Under the pieces are notes generated by a model that was not told the DNA's origin, made no database searches, and saw only the letters and a program-made list of their open reading frames with translations. From Penaeus vannamei (taxonomy: Eukaryota > Arthropoda > Malacostraca > Decapoda > Penaeidae), in NCBI RefSeq assembly GCF_042767895.1, contig NC_091559.1:13516674-13541673 (forward strand): a DNA stretch of 25,000 nt. The letters are read 5' to 3'. Below are positions 9,954 to 18,789 of this stretch, piece by piece. The position numbers were made by a program, and so were the translations under genes. Each line of letters opens with the position of its first letter. Positions within the stretch are counted from its first letter, which is position 1.

Positions 9954-9991
9954 CAATTTACCTGCAAAGAAAGAGAAAAAGAACATTAATC
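9954..9991 (-). promoter_or_regulatory. strong 3' splice-site-like sequence abutting GTAAAT
   Basis: Read on the minus strand: a branch-type TTAAT (A at 9986), a nearly unbroken pyrimidine tract, then GCAG ending at 9962. The branch A is 24 nt before the end of the AG, an ideal distance. GTAAAT follows directly (9961-9956). It is either an acceptor of an exon extending below 9961 or an acceptor-donor fusion. The minus frame after it stays open to a stop at 9777-9779 but encodes nothing recognisable. Unlike the other candidates it does not lie in a pyrimidine microsatellite field. Confidence 0.35.
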
Positions 9992-10040
9992 ATATTATTC
10001 TATGTAATGATAAAGGATAATAGAACATTTAAAAAAAAAA

Positions 10041-10440
10041 TCCGTTGCTCTGTCTCCATCATTTCCCCGCGCCGACGACCCTCCGCGGATGGCAAGGGTC
10101 AGGTGTCGCCCCTGCAGCGGAAGTGCCCGGCCCTCGTCACCCGGCCACCTTTTCCGAGCGAGCGGGGAACAAGGCCGTGTCCTCCACCCCCCCACCCACC
10201 CCCCTATCCACGGCCCTCAGCCTCTCCCTAGCTACAGGCGAGGGTCCCTCCTCTCCCCCCTGCCTCCGTCCCCGCCCCTTCCGTGCGGTGCCAGTGGACC
10301 GTGATGCGTGAGAGAGGCTCCATCAGCCCGCGGCGGCAGGTAGCGTAAGCGGGCGGCGGCGGGAGCTGGCTGCTGCTCGCGTCGCCACCTGTTGCTTAGG
10401 CGGGAGTGTCGGCCCAACGCTCTGCCCCGCGATGGCGCTC
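10041..10440. other. GC-rich mixed sequence
   Basis: C-rich and CpG-rich sequence with GGCGGC patches at 10330-10355, a CAGGTAG at 10337-10343, an E-box CACCTG at 10386-10391 and ATGGCG at 10432-10437. Several frames are open in parallel; none is recognised. Confidence 0.4.
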
Positions 10441-10640
10441 CCCTCCGTCCCTCCTCACTCCCCTCTCCCCATGCTCCTCTCGGCCCGGTCACCCTCCCTC
10501 TCCTCCTCCTCCTCCTCTCCCTGTCCCGCTCTCCACGTCGTTCCCACTTCCCCTTCCCTGCCTTCCTCCTCCTACTCCCCCCCCCCCCCCCGCACTCGCC
10601 GCCCGCCCCCACTCTCACTCTATCATTCTTTACCTCTCCC
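10441..10640. other. pyrimidine-rich stretch with C15 run
   Basis: CTCC/TCC sequence containing fifteen consecutive C at 10577-10591. No gene. Confidence 0.8.
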
Positions 10641-11620
10641 GCTCGCTCGATGCTTTCGTTCACGCCACTCGCACGCTGCCTTTTCTTAATGCAGCGTCCT
10701 AATCCGGGCGCCACCTTCTCCCGCCTCGTCCGTCGGCCGCAGCCTTTGAGAGGCACTGAATGCCGGCTTACACAACCGCGAGAAAACAGGCACTCACGAT
10801 CCGACACTCGTTCGCAGTGCCAGTGCCATCCGACGGCCACTTGCAGGCGACCGAGATCATCTTCTGCGTTTCGTTCAGCGAGCGAAACTCTCGCCGCCTA
10901 ACTTTCTGCTTAATATAGTGCCGTTTTCCTTGACCTACGTACGATACAGTGCCACCCCGTGGTCTGCGTACTGACTCTCTCGCGTGCCATACACACACTC
11001 TCTCCCCGGGGGAGGGACACTAACACGTCACTAACCGCCGGAAAATATGCGTGCGGTTGGTTTATTGCTCTCCATTTGGCTTTTTTCGTCGACGGCGTTT
11101 CGCTCTCGCGCGCTCTCTCTCTCTCGACGGCCGCCGGGATCCCCAGAAATCGGTGCGAGCATTACTCTTCCCTCCTTGCATTCCGCCAGATTTCCTCCCC
11201 GGGACCGCCGACAGAACCTGTTATCGTCGCCATAAATACTGGCATTAACGCGCCTCCCTCCCCGCCGTCTCGCGGGTCGTTGTCGCGCATACGGGAGGCG
11301 CTCCATCGTCACCGACAGTACGTAACACGCTGTGTCAAATCACCGCCACGGCCGCAGAAATACCTAATTCTGCAGCTGCACGACATCCTGATCTTCGCCA
11401 TTCTCTCCCCCCGAAGCGCCATAAACCACAGGCAGCGACACACGAAATGACACACGAAGCCGCACCGCCAGACGCAGCCGCAGCCGGGCCGCCGACAAGC
11501 CACAACCGGGCTCTGTCACAACAGCCCAGCACAGGCAGCACAGCGCCAGACCTGCACCAGTGCCGGATCTCCCCAAGGAGCCATGATCCATGCTGCTGCG
11601 GCTGTCTGTGGCACCAGTGC
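10641..11620. other. unique CpG-rich island with GCCATAAA octamers
   Basis: One of the longest unique stretches. It contains TTTATTG at 11061-11067, GCCATAAA at 11229-11236 and 11418-11425, GCCAT at 11397 and 11580, and AT-type homeodomain cores amid GC-rich sequence. A speculative minus-strand first exon is listed separately at 10798-10860. A 163-codon plus-strand frame (10959-11450) opens at a GTG, not an ATG, and is not recognised. Confidence 0.45.
10798..10860 (-). other. speculative short first coding exon
   Basis: On the minus strand an ATG at 10860-10858 in good initiation context (AAGATGA) opens 21 codons ending directly at a donor-like GTGAGT (10797-10792). TATATTAA at 10917-10910 lies about 50 bp upstream of the ATG, leaving room for a short leader. 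Across the 27 codons from the upstream CTG to the donor, about 23 third positions are G or C. Against it: the exon ends in ATC rather than CAG, the peptide is unrecognised, and phase 0 does not match the open frame after the acceptor at 9962. The feature rests on motif spacing only. Confidence 0.12.
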
Positions 11621-12050
11621 TGATCCCTCCCCCTCCCTCCCACGACCCCGTCCTCCTCCCCAACACTCATGTTTAGTCCTTACTCTTTCCACTCTTTCTC
11701 AGACCTGCCTTTCTCTTCCTCCCTCTCTAATTCCTCGTTCGCGTGCTATTCTTCTCCCCTCTTTCCTCTTTCGCTTCTAGCTACTTGCTAATTCTCTCCC
11801 CTCTCCTACACCCCTTCTTCTCCTTCAACTTTCTTGTACTTCTTCTTCCAATAACTCGTCAATCTGTGTTCGCTCCATCCCCTCGCCGCCCGGCCCGCCC
11901 TCCCCTCCCACCGTGGGCGCCCCCATCCCTTCCGGCCCCTCCGTCCGCCGTCCCCTTCCACCCTGGGTGCCCCTCCCCGCCCCTCCGCGCCCGCCACGAC
12001 CGCCGCCTCCGCCCGCGCCCCCCGCTACCAACACATCTCACTCACCCGCA
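11621..12050. other. pyrimidine-rich domain
   Basis: CT-rich sequence grading into C-rich, CpG-containing sequence after 11880. The complement is G-rich with three overlapping Gly/Arg frames, all compositional. No gene. Confidence 0.7.
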
Positions 12051-12320
12051 CAATTTGCCGCTGACAGGAACAGTTAGTTGCCCAAGTGGCGGCTTGGGGA
12101 ATTTACCTCCTCCTACCTGGGTAGTGGGCGGCCGCGGCGGCTCGGCGGCGACCTGCGGCCCCGGCGACACGACCCACGTCTCGGGGCGAGAAGCGTGGTC
12201 GTGCCCTTCGCCGCCCTCGCACCTGAGGACGACCCCTAGAGCGCCAGGGCTCGGGAAGACGGAGGGAGCGACCGAAAGGAAATGGTGCGGGGCGAAGGAC
12301 GGTGGAGCGTGTGCGGGCCG
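12051..12320. other. GC-rich unique segment
   Basis: Contains the short dyad CCCAAG-TGGCGG-CTTGGG at 12081-12098 and GC-rich coding-like frames in several registers with no recognisable product. Confidence 0.4.
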
Positions 12321-12324
12321 CGCC

Positions 12325-12511
12325 ACGCACACACGTACATACGTGCACACGCTTTTGTACGTTCTCGCACACACATGAGCAAGTGCACTCGTCCTTGCAC
12401 ATACATAAGAAAGAGAACCGTATATGCAAATGTGCAGCAAGCGCACGTATGCACACATGTATGCATATTAACAGCCCACGCACACAGACACATACACACA
12501 CACGCGCGCAC
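12325..12511. repeat. decayed (CA)n / alternating purine-pyrimidine field
   Basis: CACGCACACACG-like sequence with ACGTAC, GTGCAC, GTATGCA and CGCGCG variants. It looks like a microsatellite broken up by mutation. A perfect octamer ATGCAAAT lies at 12424-12431 and ATGCATATTA about 30 bp further on. Confidence 0.75.
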
Positions 12512-13077
12512 CCTCAAACCACTTGGTGTTTTATGACCGAATAGCAAGCTTAAGTAATTAGCACAAGATACCTGTTTTTTCCCACTGCAGGCACTGGAGG
12601 CGCTGCAGATGGCGAGGTTGATAACAGGGCCGAGCGCAGTCAAGATGATAGTGATGATGATAATGACGATGCCGGAGCTTCTTCTCCTCCCCTTCGCCTT
12701 TCTCCCCGCCCCCCGTCTCTCTCTCTTCCCGTTTCTCGGCTGCTGGAGGCTCCCCGTCCCTGCCCTCCCCCTCCTCCTCCCCTTCCAATGCCGCACTCAC
12801 ACCACCACTCACGCGCGCTTCCCACATTACTTCGTCCCCTGAGTTATGGCTCTCTCCGGCCTCCGTCTGCGCCTCCGCCTGTGCTCTGCAGGATCCAGAG
12901 CACCAAGGGGCTTCGCCGCCCACTCGTTCCGCGCTGCAGGACGCCGGCTCACGCCCGTCACGTCCAAAGACCGCGAGATATTACCGGGCCATAAATCTTG
13001 CGGAAATATCGCTCAGGTGGAGAGCGCGGCGGGATCGCTCGCCTCCTGTGACATGGTTCAAGCGGGAGCGACCGGGC
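12512..13077. other. unique segment with acceptor-like sites and open frames
   Basis: TAATTA near 12556, a T/C tract leading to CTGCAG|G with AG at 12589-12590, and a second acceptor-like CTGCAG|G at 12890/12891, all on the plus strand. From 12554 one frame stays open to 12994; it starts with an acidic Asp/Asn-rich stretch, then Pro/Ser-rich, then Arg-rich sequence. ATGGCG occurs at 12609 and GCCATAAA at 12988-12995, the latter overlapping that frame's stop codon. Confidence 0.35.
12593..12994 (+). other. speculative exon-like open frame after acceptor at 12590
   Basis: The frame continues for 134 codons from the acceptor-like site to a TAA at 12992-12994. It has an Asp-rich patch (about residues 18-27), a Pro run and a His cluster, but no domain I recognise. 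Parts of it are TCC-type low complexity, and another frame (12846-13133) is open over the same bases, so chance is the leading explanation. Confidence 0.1.
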
Positions 13078-13133
13078 CAGGGGGAGGGGGAGGGGGACAG
13101 GACGGTAAGGGGACAGGGGCGGTGAGGAGATAA
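12846..13133 (+). other. speculative 95-codon ORF with presequence-like N-terminus
   Basis: ATG at 12846 with G at -3 and G at +4, preceded by an in-frame TGA two codons upstream. The first 35 residues hold eight Arg and no Asp, Glu or Lys, the pattern of a mitochondrial targeting presequence. The rest is unrecognised and the C-terminus runs into a Gly-rich G-tract. Arg/Ala/Leu-rich peptides also arise by chance in CpG-rich DNA, so weight is low. Confidence 0.1.
13080..13119 (+). repeat. G-run cluster, quadruplex candidate
   Basis: G5-A-G5-A-G5 at 13080-13096, then G4 at 13109-13112 and 13116-13119: five runs of at least four G within 40 bases. This meets the usual pattern for an intramolecular G-quadruplex on the plus strand. 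G-rich sequence continues to about 13180. Confidence 0.8.
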
Positions 13134-13489
13134 GGGTTTGGGAGGGAGGGGCGGGGCGGTCAGGGGACGGGGGAGGGCGAGAGGGCTAGAACACGAACTA
13201 TGCCAGCCCAGGGCTCCCTCTCCCTCCTCACTCCCCAGGGAGACTCCGGCCCGCCCCCTCCTCCCCCGCACGGCCATGATAGTGGCACTCTCAAGACCAT
13301 GCTCAACTGCGCCGCCCATACTCAAGCCCCACGCCCATGGGACGCGCCCGGGGACACCTCGCTTTTATCACTCGCTATCTCGCTCCGCATTTCGTCCTCG
13401 CCTCCTCCCCTTCTTCTCTTCTTACCGCCTTGCACTTGTGTTCTCCTCCAAAGGAAGAAAAAACATAAGCTCTCAGGGTAACTGTGAGA
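13120..13489. other. G-rich to C-rich mixed sequence
   Basis: Purine/G-rich to 13180, then CT/C-rich with short unique pieces (TATTACCG-type motifs absent). Contains CTCAAGACCATGCTCAACTG near 13290 and an AT-poor CTCC tract at 13390-13445. No gene recognised. Confidence 0.5.
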
Positions 13490-13511
13490 GGGGGGGGGGG
13501 GGGGGGGGGGG
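13490..13511 (+). repeat. G22 homopolymer
   Basis: Twenty-two consecutive G, the longest homopolymer in the window. Tracts of this kind are unstable and error-prone to sequence, so the exact length is uncertain. Confidence 0.93.
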
Positions 13512-13566
13512 AGCGGCCCTTTTGGTTAATGGACGGATGCATCCAGGTGTTTGTGTGTTTGTGTGT

Positions 13567-13568
<2 letters not shown>

Positions 13569-13657
<89 letters not shown>
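13569..13657. repeat. (GT)n microsatellite
   Basis: Perfect GT tract, about 44 units. It is followed by GCGCGCGC-type alternating sequence and then a decayed GTGA field (13680-13730), so the alternating purine-pyrimidine character extends beyond the core. Confidence 0.98.
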
Positions 13658-13659
<2 letters not shown>

Positions 13660-13739
13660 TGCGCGCGCGTCTGCGTGCAAGTGTCAGTGAGTGAGAGAAT
13701 GAGTGGGCGAGTGAGTGTGATTGCCTGTGCTTGTGTACG

Positions 13740-13872
13740 TGGGCAGCGTATTTCCAGGCCTCCCTTTAGCCTTCGTCTCCGCACGCGAGGCAGCACGAGA
13801 AGGGCGCGCGTGCAGGAGCGCAACCGAAGCAGATGCGCGAGGCGGCGAACTCTCTCTGAGATTGCGTCCGTC
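13740..13872. other. unique GC-rich segment
   Basis: Non-repetitive sequence between the (GT)n field and the TGACAC minisatellite; no recognisable gene or ordered motif. Confidence 0.5.
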
Positions 13873-14024
13873 TGACACCTGGACGCCACACGCACACCCG
13901 GCGCCGCTCTCTCAGGGACCCCGGGTACTGTGACACCTAGTCGTCCATGTGACACCTCGCCGTCTCTCCCTGACACACGGCACGTTACTTTCTGACACGC
14001 CAGCCGTTTCTGTGACACGCCGGG
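13871..14024. repeat. degenerate ~20-bp minisatellite with TGACAC core
   Basis: TGACAC starts at 13873, 13931, 13950, 13971, 13993 and 14013. The last five are spaced 19, 21, 22 and 20 bp; the first lies 58 bp (about three units) earlier. Typical units read CTGTGACACCTNGCCGTCT. Outside the core they have diverged strongly. Confidence 0.75.
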
Positions 14025-14099
14025 GGTTCCTCCCCTGGGCCCGGCCGCCAACTCCGCCTCAGGAACCGGCGATTAATTCCAGCCTCGAAGGACCCGGGG

Positions 14100-14164
14100 C
14101 AAGAAGAGGCAGGAGAGGGAGGGAGAAAGAGAGGGAAGGGGGAAGGGGGAAGGAGGAAGGCAGA

Positions 14165-14259
<95 letters not shown>

Positions 14260-14268
14260 AAGAGAGAA

Positions 14269-14323
<55 letters not shown>

Positions 14324-14440
14324 GAGTGAGAGAGGGGCAAGATGAGGCAATCAAGAGAAGGAGAGGGATAAGGAGATGGAGATGGAGAGGGACAGAGAAG
14401 GAGGGAGAGATAGAGAGAGAGAGAGAGAAAGAGAGGCGAA
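14100..14440. repeat. (GA)n field with interruptions
   Basis: Perfect GA at about 14168-14241, then GA with AAAGAGAG interruptions to about 14280, then perfect GA to 14320. Degenerate GGAGATGGAGA follows to 14440. Open frames here are RERE or SLSL artefacts. Confidence 0.95.
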
Positions 14441-14565
14441 CCGGTCAGTCATCTTGCAAGAATATTGCATTTACGGACCGAGTGATGATAGCTCGTTGCA
14501 TAAGGAACTCTCAATGGATGATGAGTTGCTCTGCCATGAGAGCGGCCACCAACGATGAGGCTACT

Positions 14566-14613
14566 CTGCTGCTGCTGCTGCTGATGATGATGATGATGGT
14601 GGTGGTGGTGATG
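14566..14613. repeat. (CTG)6(ATG)5(GTG)4 compound trinucleotide
   Basis: Perfect transition through three NTG triplets in register: CTG at 14566-14583, ATG at 14584-14598, GTG at 14599-14610. Each change alters only the first base of the triplet. Confidence 0.95.
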
Positions 14614-14768
14614 ACCGTTGATGATGATGGTATAAAAATTCTCAAATATCTGCAATACAGTTTACAAAAGGACTTGTATATCTCAAGTAATTTCAAAACC
14701 AGAGTGAATTCCTTTCGTTTTTCTTGCATCTTCACCTTCCAGCATAAAGGAAAAATCCAGAAAGTAAT

Positions 14769-14785
14769 AGATATAGATAGATAGA
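14769..14785. repeat. short (GATA)n
   Basis: ATAGATATAGATAGATAGAC, about four GATA units with one shorter unit; a small seed of the larger GATA/GACA field found at 15180-15590. Confidence 0.85.
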
Positions 14786-14846
14786 CTGGTTACTGTAAAG
14801 CCGTTTTATCATTTGTTATTTCCTCTTGATGTTGGCATTCTTTACT

Positions 14847-14847
<1 letters not shown>

Positions 14848-14934
<87 letters not shown>
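14848..14934. repeat. (CT)n microsatellite
   Basis: Perfect CT tract, about 43 units, grading to the right into a more complex pyrimidine minisatellite. Confidence 0.98.
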
Positions 14935-14939
<5 letters not shown>

Positions 14940-15055
14940 CTCTCTTCTCTCCCCTACCATCTCTCTCTCTCTCCCCTACCCTCTCCCTCTCCCTCTCCCC
15001 CAATCTCTCCCTCTCCCCCACCCTCTCCCTCTCCCCCACCCTCCCTCTCTTCCGG
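14935..15055. repeat. 18-bp pyrimidine minisatellite
   Basis: Three consecutive 18-mers CTCTCCCTCTCCCCCACC at 14987-15004 (ending AAT), 15005-15022 and 15023-15040. Looser copies ending CCCCTACC or CCCCTACCAT lie upstream from about 14945. It appears to have grown from the adjacent (CT)n. Confidence 0.88.
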
Positions 15056-15059
15056 GGAG

Positions 15060-15185
15060 AGCTGGTCGCCCTGTGATCTCACGCTCGACGCCATTCCCCT
15101 GTTTGTCGAGGCGACGGAGGCGACACTTGCCCGCGTCGTGGCTCTGCGGTCTCAGATGGGGCGCCGTGACGATTTCTCTTTTAAT
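15060..15185. other. short GC-rich unique segment
   Basis: Non-repetitive CpG-rich sequence between two repeat fields; nothing recognised. Confidence 0.55.
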
Positions 15186-15590
15186 GTCTGTCTGTCAAAG
15201 TGTCCATCTGCCTGTCTGTCTCAATGTTATTTGTATGTTTTATTGTTTTTTATTTTCTATTTGTCTGCCAACTTGTCTATCTAATTCTGTCTGTCTGTAC
15301 ATCAGTCTGATTCATTTGAGAGATAGATAGATAGATAAATAGATAAACTGATAGATAGACCTGTCTGTTTGTCTATCCAAGACAGAAAGACAGATAGATA
15401 GACAGACAGACTGACTGACTGTACAAGCGCCTGTCAGTCTCCCCGAGTTCCTATAAATATCTCAATGTCTGATTGATTAGCCGAGCGACTCTCTGACAGT
15501 CGTTTGTCTGGGTGATTAACTGACTGAATGCTGATCTGTCTGTGTGTGTCTGTCTGTCTGGTTGACCGACTAATCTATCTGTCACCCCTT
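15186..15590. repeat. degenerate tetranucleotide field (TGTC / GATA / GACA)
   Basis: TGTC-type units dominate the left, GATA units appear at 15321-15356, GACA/GATA at 15380-15410, and TGTC returns to the right. CTGTCTGTTTGTCTATC (15361-15377) and GATAGACAGACAGACTG (15397-15413) are complementary at 15 of 17 positions. TTTATTG occurs at 15239-15245 in an AT-rich patch. Confidence 0.85.
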
Positions 15591-16085
15591 ACACCTTCCT
15601 CTTCTTCTTCTTCTCTTCTCTCTTCTTCTTCTCTTCTTCTTTCTTCTTCTCTCTCTTCTTCTCTCTCTGTCCCTTTCATCCAATACCTTCCTTGCGCCCT
15701 CCGCCACTTCCTGCCGCCGTCCCTCCCTTACTAACTCAATCTTTCCCTCACTGCCGCTCTTCCTCCTCTATTCCTCCTCGCACCAATTCGCCGACTTCCC
15801 CTCTTCCTTCCTTCACCTGCTCTGACCTCGCCTCACTTCCCCCTCCACTTCCCTTTCCTCTTCTCCTTTTTTCCTCCCCTCTTTCTTTCTCGCGTTCCCT
15901 ATCTGTGTCTGTTTCTCTGTCTCTGGCTCTTTCTTACAACTCTGTCCTTCTACGCCCCCCTCTTACTTCCTCCCTCTCCCTCTTCCTCTCTCCTTCCTTC
16001 CTTCCCTCCTTCCCTCCTTCTCTCTCTCTCTCACTCTGTCTCTCTCTCGCTCTCTCTGTCTCCTCATCCCATCCCTTCCCCTTCC
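15591..16085. other. pyrimidine-rich domain
   Basis: Starts with a (CTT)n/(CTTCT)n run to about 15668, then degenerate CCTCC/CTTCC, (CCTT)n near 15990-16015 and (TC)n near 16020-16060. A 188-codon Ser/Pro/Leu frame is compositional. Confidence 0.8.
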
Positions 16086-16225
16086 TCTTTATCAATTCTT
16101 GCGAGACGGACAGGCCGCGGAACAGACAGACACGCGCCCCGGCACTTGAGGGTCCGAGGCGGAGTGGCACAGTGCCCCCTGCTGCATCTCCCTTATTGCC
16201 TGTTGTGCAACCGCCTCTCCCCTTT
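16086..16225. other. unique segment
   Basis: Mixed sequence with the small dyad GGCAC-A-GTGCC at 16166-16176. No gene. Confidence 0.5.
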
Positions 16226-16415
16226 ACCTCACGACGGGACTCGGGGGAGGGGGGGTAGAGAGGGGGATGGGATGGTTAGAGAGATAGAGGAGAGGGAGAG
16301 GAGGAGTAGTGGAGGGACGGACGGAGGGGAGAGAGATAGACAGATAGACAGAGAATGAGCGAGCAAGAGAGAGAGCAAGAGAGAGAAAATGAGAGAGGAA
16401 GAGAGAGGGGAGGTC
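16226..16415. other. purine-rich stretch
   Basis: Degenerate GA/GGA with two GATAGACA units near 16336-16350. No gene. Confidence 0.8.
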
Positions 16416-16790
16416 GCGCCTGCCACAACACGGTCAAAACTCACATAAACCGAGCCGTTACAGCCTGGCGCCCTTGCATTATTCGCAGCCTTTGTTTATT
16501 TACGCGTGTCTCTTAAAACAAGGGATAATGGCTTACCTGAACCCCCTCGAAAAAAAAAAAAAAACGAAAGCAAAAAAACGCTAGACTGAAATCATTTCCG
16601 CCCGCAAACTGCTGCCATTTCAAACGGCCTGACGAATTCCCCTTCGCGACTCCCGACGGCGGCGCGGAGGCTCTAGTGTCGGCGTCCGCAGCGCCCCCCC
16701 CCCCGGCCAGGCACGACCACGCAGCTCGCAGGTCCCTCCGCCGACGACCACACGACCCCCACGACCACAACTTCCGCGTCGGGGGGGTGA
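16416..16790. other. unique island with minus-strand donor-like site
   Basis: Contains a minus-strand CAG|GTAAGC (16539-16531). A poly-A run on the plus strand (A15, 16550-16564) provides a poly-pyrimidine tract about 12 bp before it on the minus strand, with CGAGGGGG between. GC-rich sequence with an 11-C run (16694-16704) follows. No recognisable coding content. Confidence 0.4.
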
Positions 16791-17290
16791 GGGGGGAGAA
16801 GCGTGAAGGGGGGAGGAAGAAACGCTGGGGAAGGGGGTTATCCTCGAACTTCCCATTCCTTATTGCATTATATCCTCCTGTCCCTCCCGAATCCTTCTCC
16901 TTTTCTTCCCCCTTGTCTTTCTGTTATTTAGGGTCTTTCTTTACCCTCCTTCCTCTGGCATCTTCCGCTCCCCTCCCCACTTCCCATCTATCTACCCTCC
17001 CTTCCGTTCCCTCTCCCTTTTCCCCTTCCCCTTCCTACTTCCCTCTCCCTTTTCCCCTTCCTACTTCCCTATCCCTTCGACCTATCCTTTCCCCCTCCTT
17101 CGCCCTTCGCCCTTTACCCTCTACCCTCGCCCCCACCCCCACCCCAGAGAGCGCCCCTGGGGGAGGAAGGCGAAGAAGGGAGGAAGAGCAGGGTGCGGCT
17201 GCGGGAGCTCGCTATGTCAACACGGGCCCCTGTGTTCTTTGTTCTATCGGCCGTAATTCGTGCGCGGACGTCTATCGGCAGGAGGGGGAG
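16791..17290. other. short purine stretch, pyrimidine tract, unique patch
   Basis: 16791-16840 is G/A-rich, 16855-17150 is C/T-rich (including C5-A-C5-A-C4 at 17130-17145), and 17195-17285 is unique. ACACGGG-CC-CCTGTGT near 17220 is a small imperfect dyad. No gene. Confidence 0.6.
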
Positions 17291-18234
17291 GGGGAGGGAG
17301 AGGGGGGAGGGGGAGGTGGAAAGGGGAGAGGGAAGGGGGAAGAAAAAGGGGGAAGCGGATCCCGGCGGTGGGAACGCATGTGCATGGCGGGAGGAATATG
17401 GGAGGGAGAGGGAGAGGGGGAGAAGGAAGCAAGGAGAGGGAGGGGGAAGAAGGAGAGGAAAAGAGAAGGGGAGGGATTGGGAAGGAAGGAGCAAGAAGGA
17501 AGGAAATGAGAGGGAGGGAAAGAGGAAGAGGAAAAGAGAGGGAGAGGGCAGGAAGGAGGGTGGGAGAAAGTGAGGGAGGGGAGTTAGTTTGAAGGAATGA
17601 TGGGGGAGGAAGAAACTGAGTGTCTGCGAATGATAGAGATTAAGAGAAAGAGGGGGAGTTAGGGATGGAGAGAGGAAGAGAGAGGGGGTGGGGGAGGCAT
17701 CAGCAACAGCAGCGTAGGGAGGTCTGGGGAACGTCCAGGAAGGAGAGGCGGAAACTCCAAAAGAACGAGGGCCTTGTGAGGGAGGAAGGGAGGAAGGGGG
17801 AGAAGAGGGAGGAAGGTGGAGGCAGAGAAAGGAGGGGGAGAGGGGAGAGTAGAAAGATGAGGAGGAGGGAGAGAAAGGGAGGGATGAGAACAGGGAGGAA
17901 GGAGGAGGGAGAGTAATGATAGGGGAGAGGAGAAAGGAGGAGGGAGAGGAAAAAAAGAGAGGAGGAGAAAAGAGGCGGAGGAGGAGGAGGAGGAGGAGGA
18001 GGAGGAGGAGGAGGAGGAGGAGGAGGAGAGGGAGGAGGAGGAGGAGAAGGAGAAGGAGGAGAGGAAGGAGGAGGAGGAGGAAGGAGCGGCCAAGACAATC
18101 ACGAGAGAAATATCCTCCAGACCCGGACGGTAATAAGGAAAGGAGACAGGCCCGAACCAAGTGTCTGTCGGCGCATAAGGAACGAGGGAAACGGAGAGAG
18201 GAGGGAGAGGGATGAAAGGGCCAGAGAGGGGAAA
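17291..18234. other. purine-rich domain with (GGA)n core
   Basis: Nearly all A and G on the plus strand: degenerate GGAGAGG, then (GGA)n at about 17977-18080 with GAA variants. A minus-strand frame of 655 codons (17114-19081) spans this and the following (GA)n field. It consists of Ser/Leu/Pro runs and opens at a TTG, so I reject it as a gene. Confidence 0.88.

Positions 18235-18789
<555 letters not shown>

Larger units (their letters stand above)
8761..10040. other. unique island with TATA dyad and minus-strand acceptor
   Basis: About 1.3 kb of mostly non-repetitive sequence, GC-rich at the left and AT-richer to the right. Notable are a TATA-like dyad at 8860-8879, GCCAT cores at 8895, 8920, 9017 (ATGGC) and 9282, an inverted CCAAT box (GATTGGCT) near 9456, a short imperfect (CA)n at 9622-9655, the octamer ATGCTAAT at 9683-9690, and a strong minus-strand acceptor at 9962. 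No protein family is recognised in any frame. Confidence 0.45.
14440..14847. other. AT-richer unique segment
   Basis: Mixed-composition sequence with (CTG)6(ATG)5(GTG)4 in its middle and a short (GATA)n near its end. Frames through it are open (for example 14320-14784), but these begin in (GA)n and show no recognisable domain. Confidence 0.5.

Noticed and set aside
9916..12119. Zelda-type CAGGTAG heptamers (10337 plus; 9916 and 12113 minus; also 24244 minus)
   Set aside because: Four hits in 25 kb against about three expected on two strands, so there is no enrichment.
16531..16564. Minus-strand CAG|GTAAGC after a T15 run as another acceptor-donor fusion
   Set aside because: CGAGGGGG purines separate the T-run from the AG, making the acceptor half weak; the donor half alone is unremarkable.
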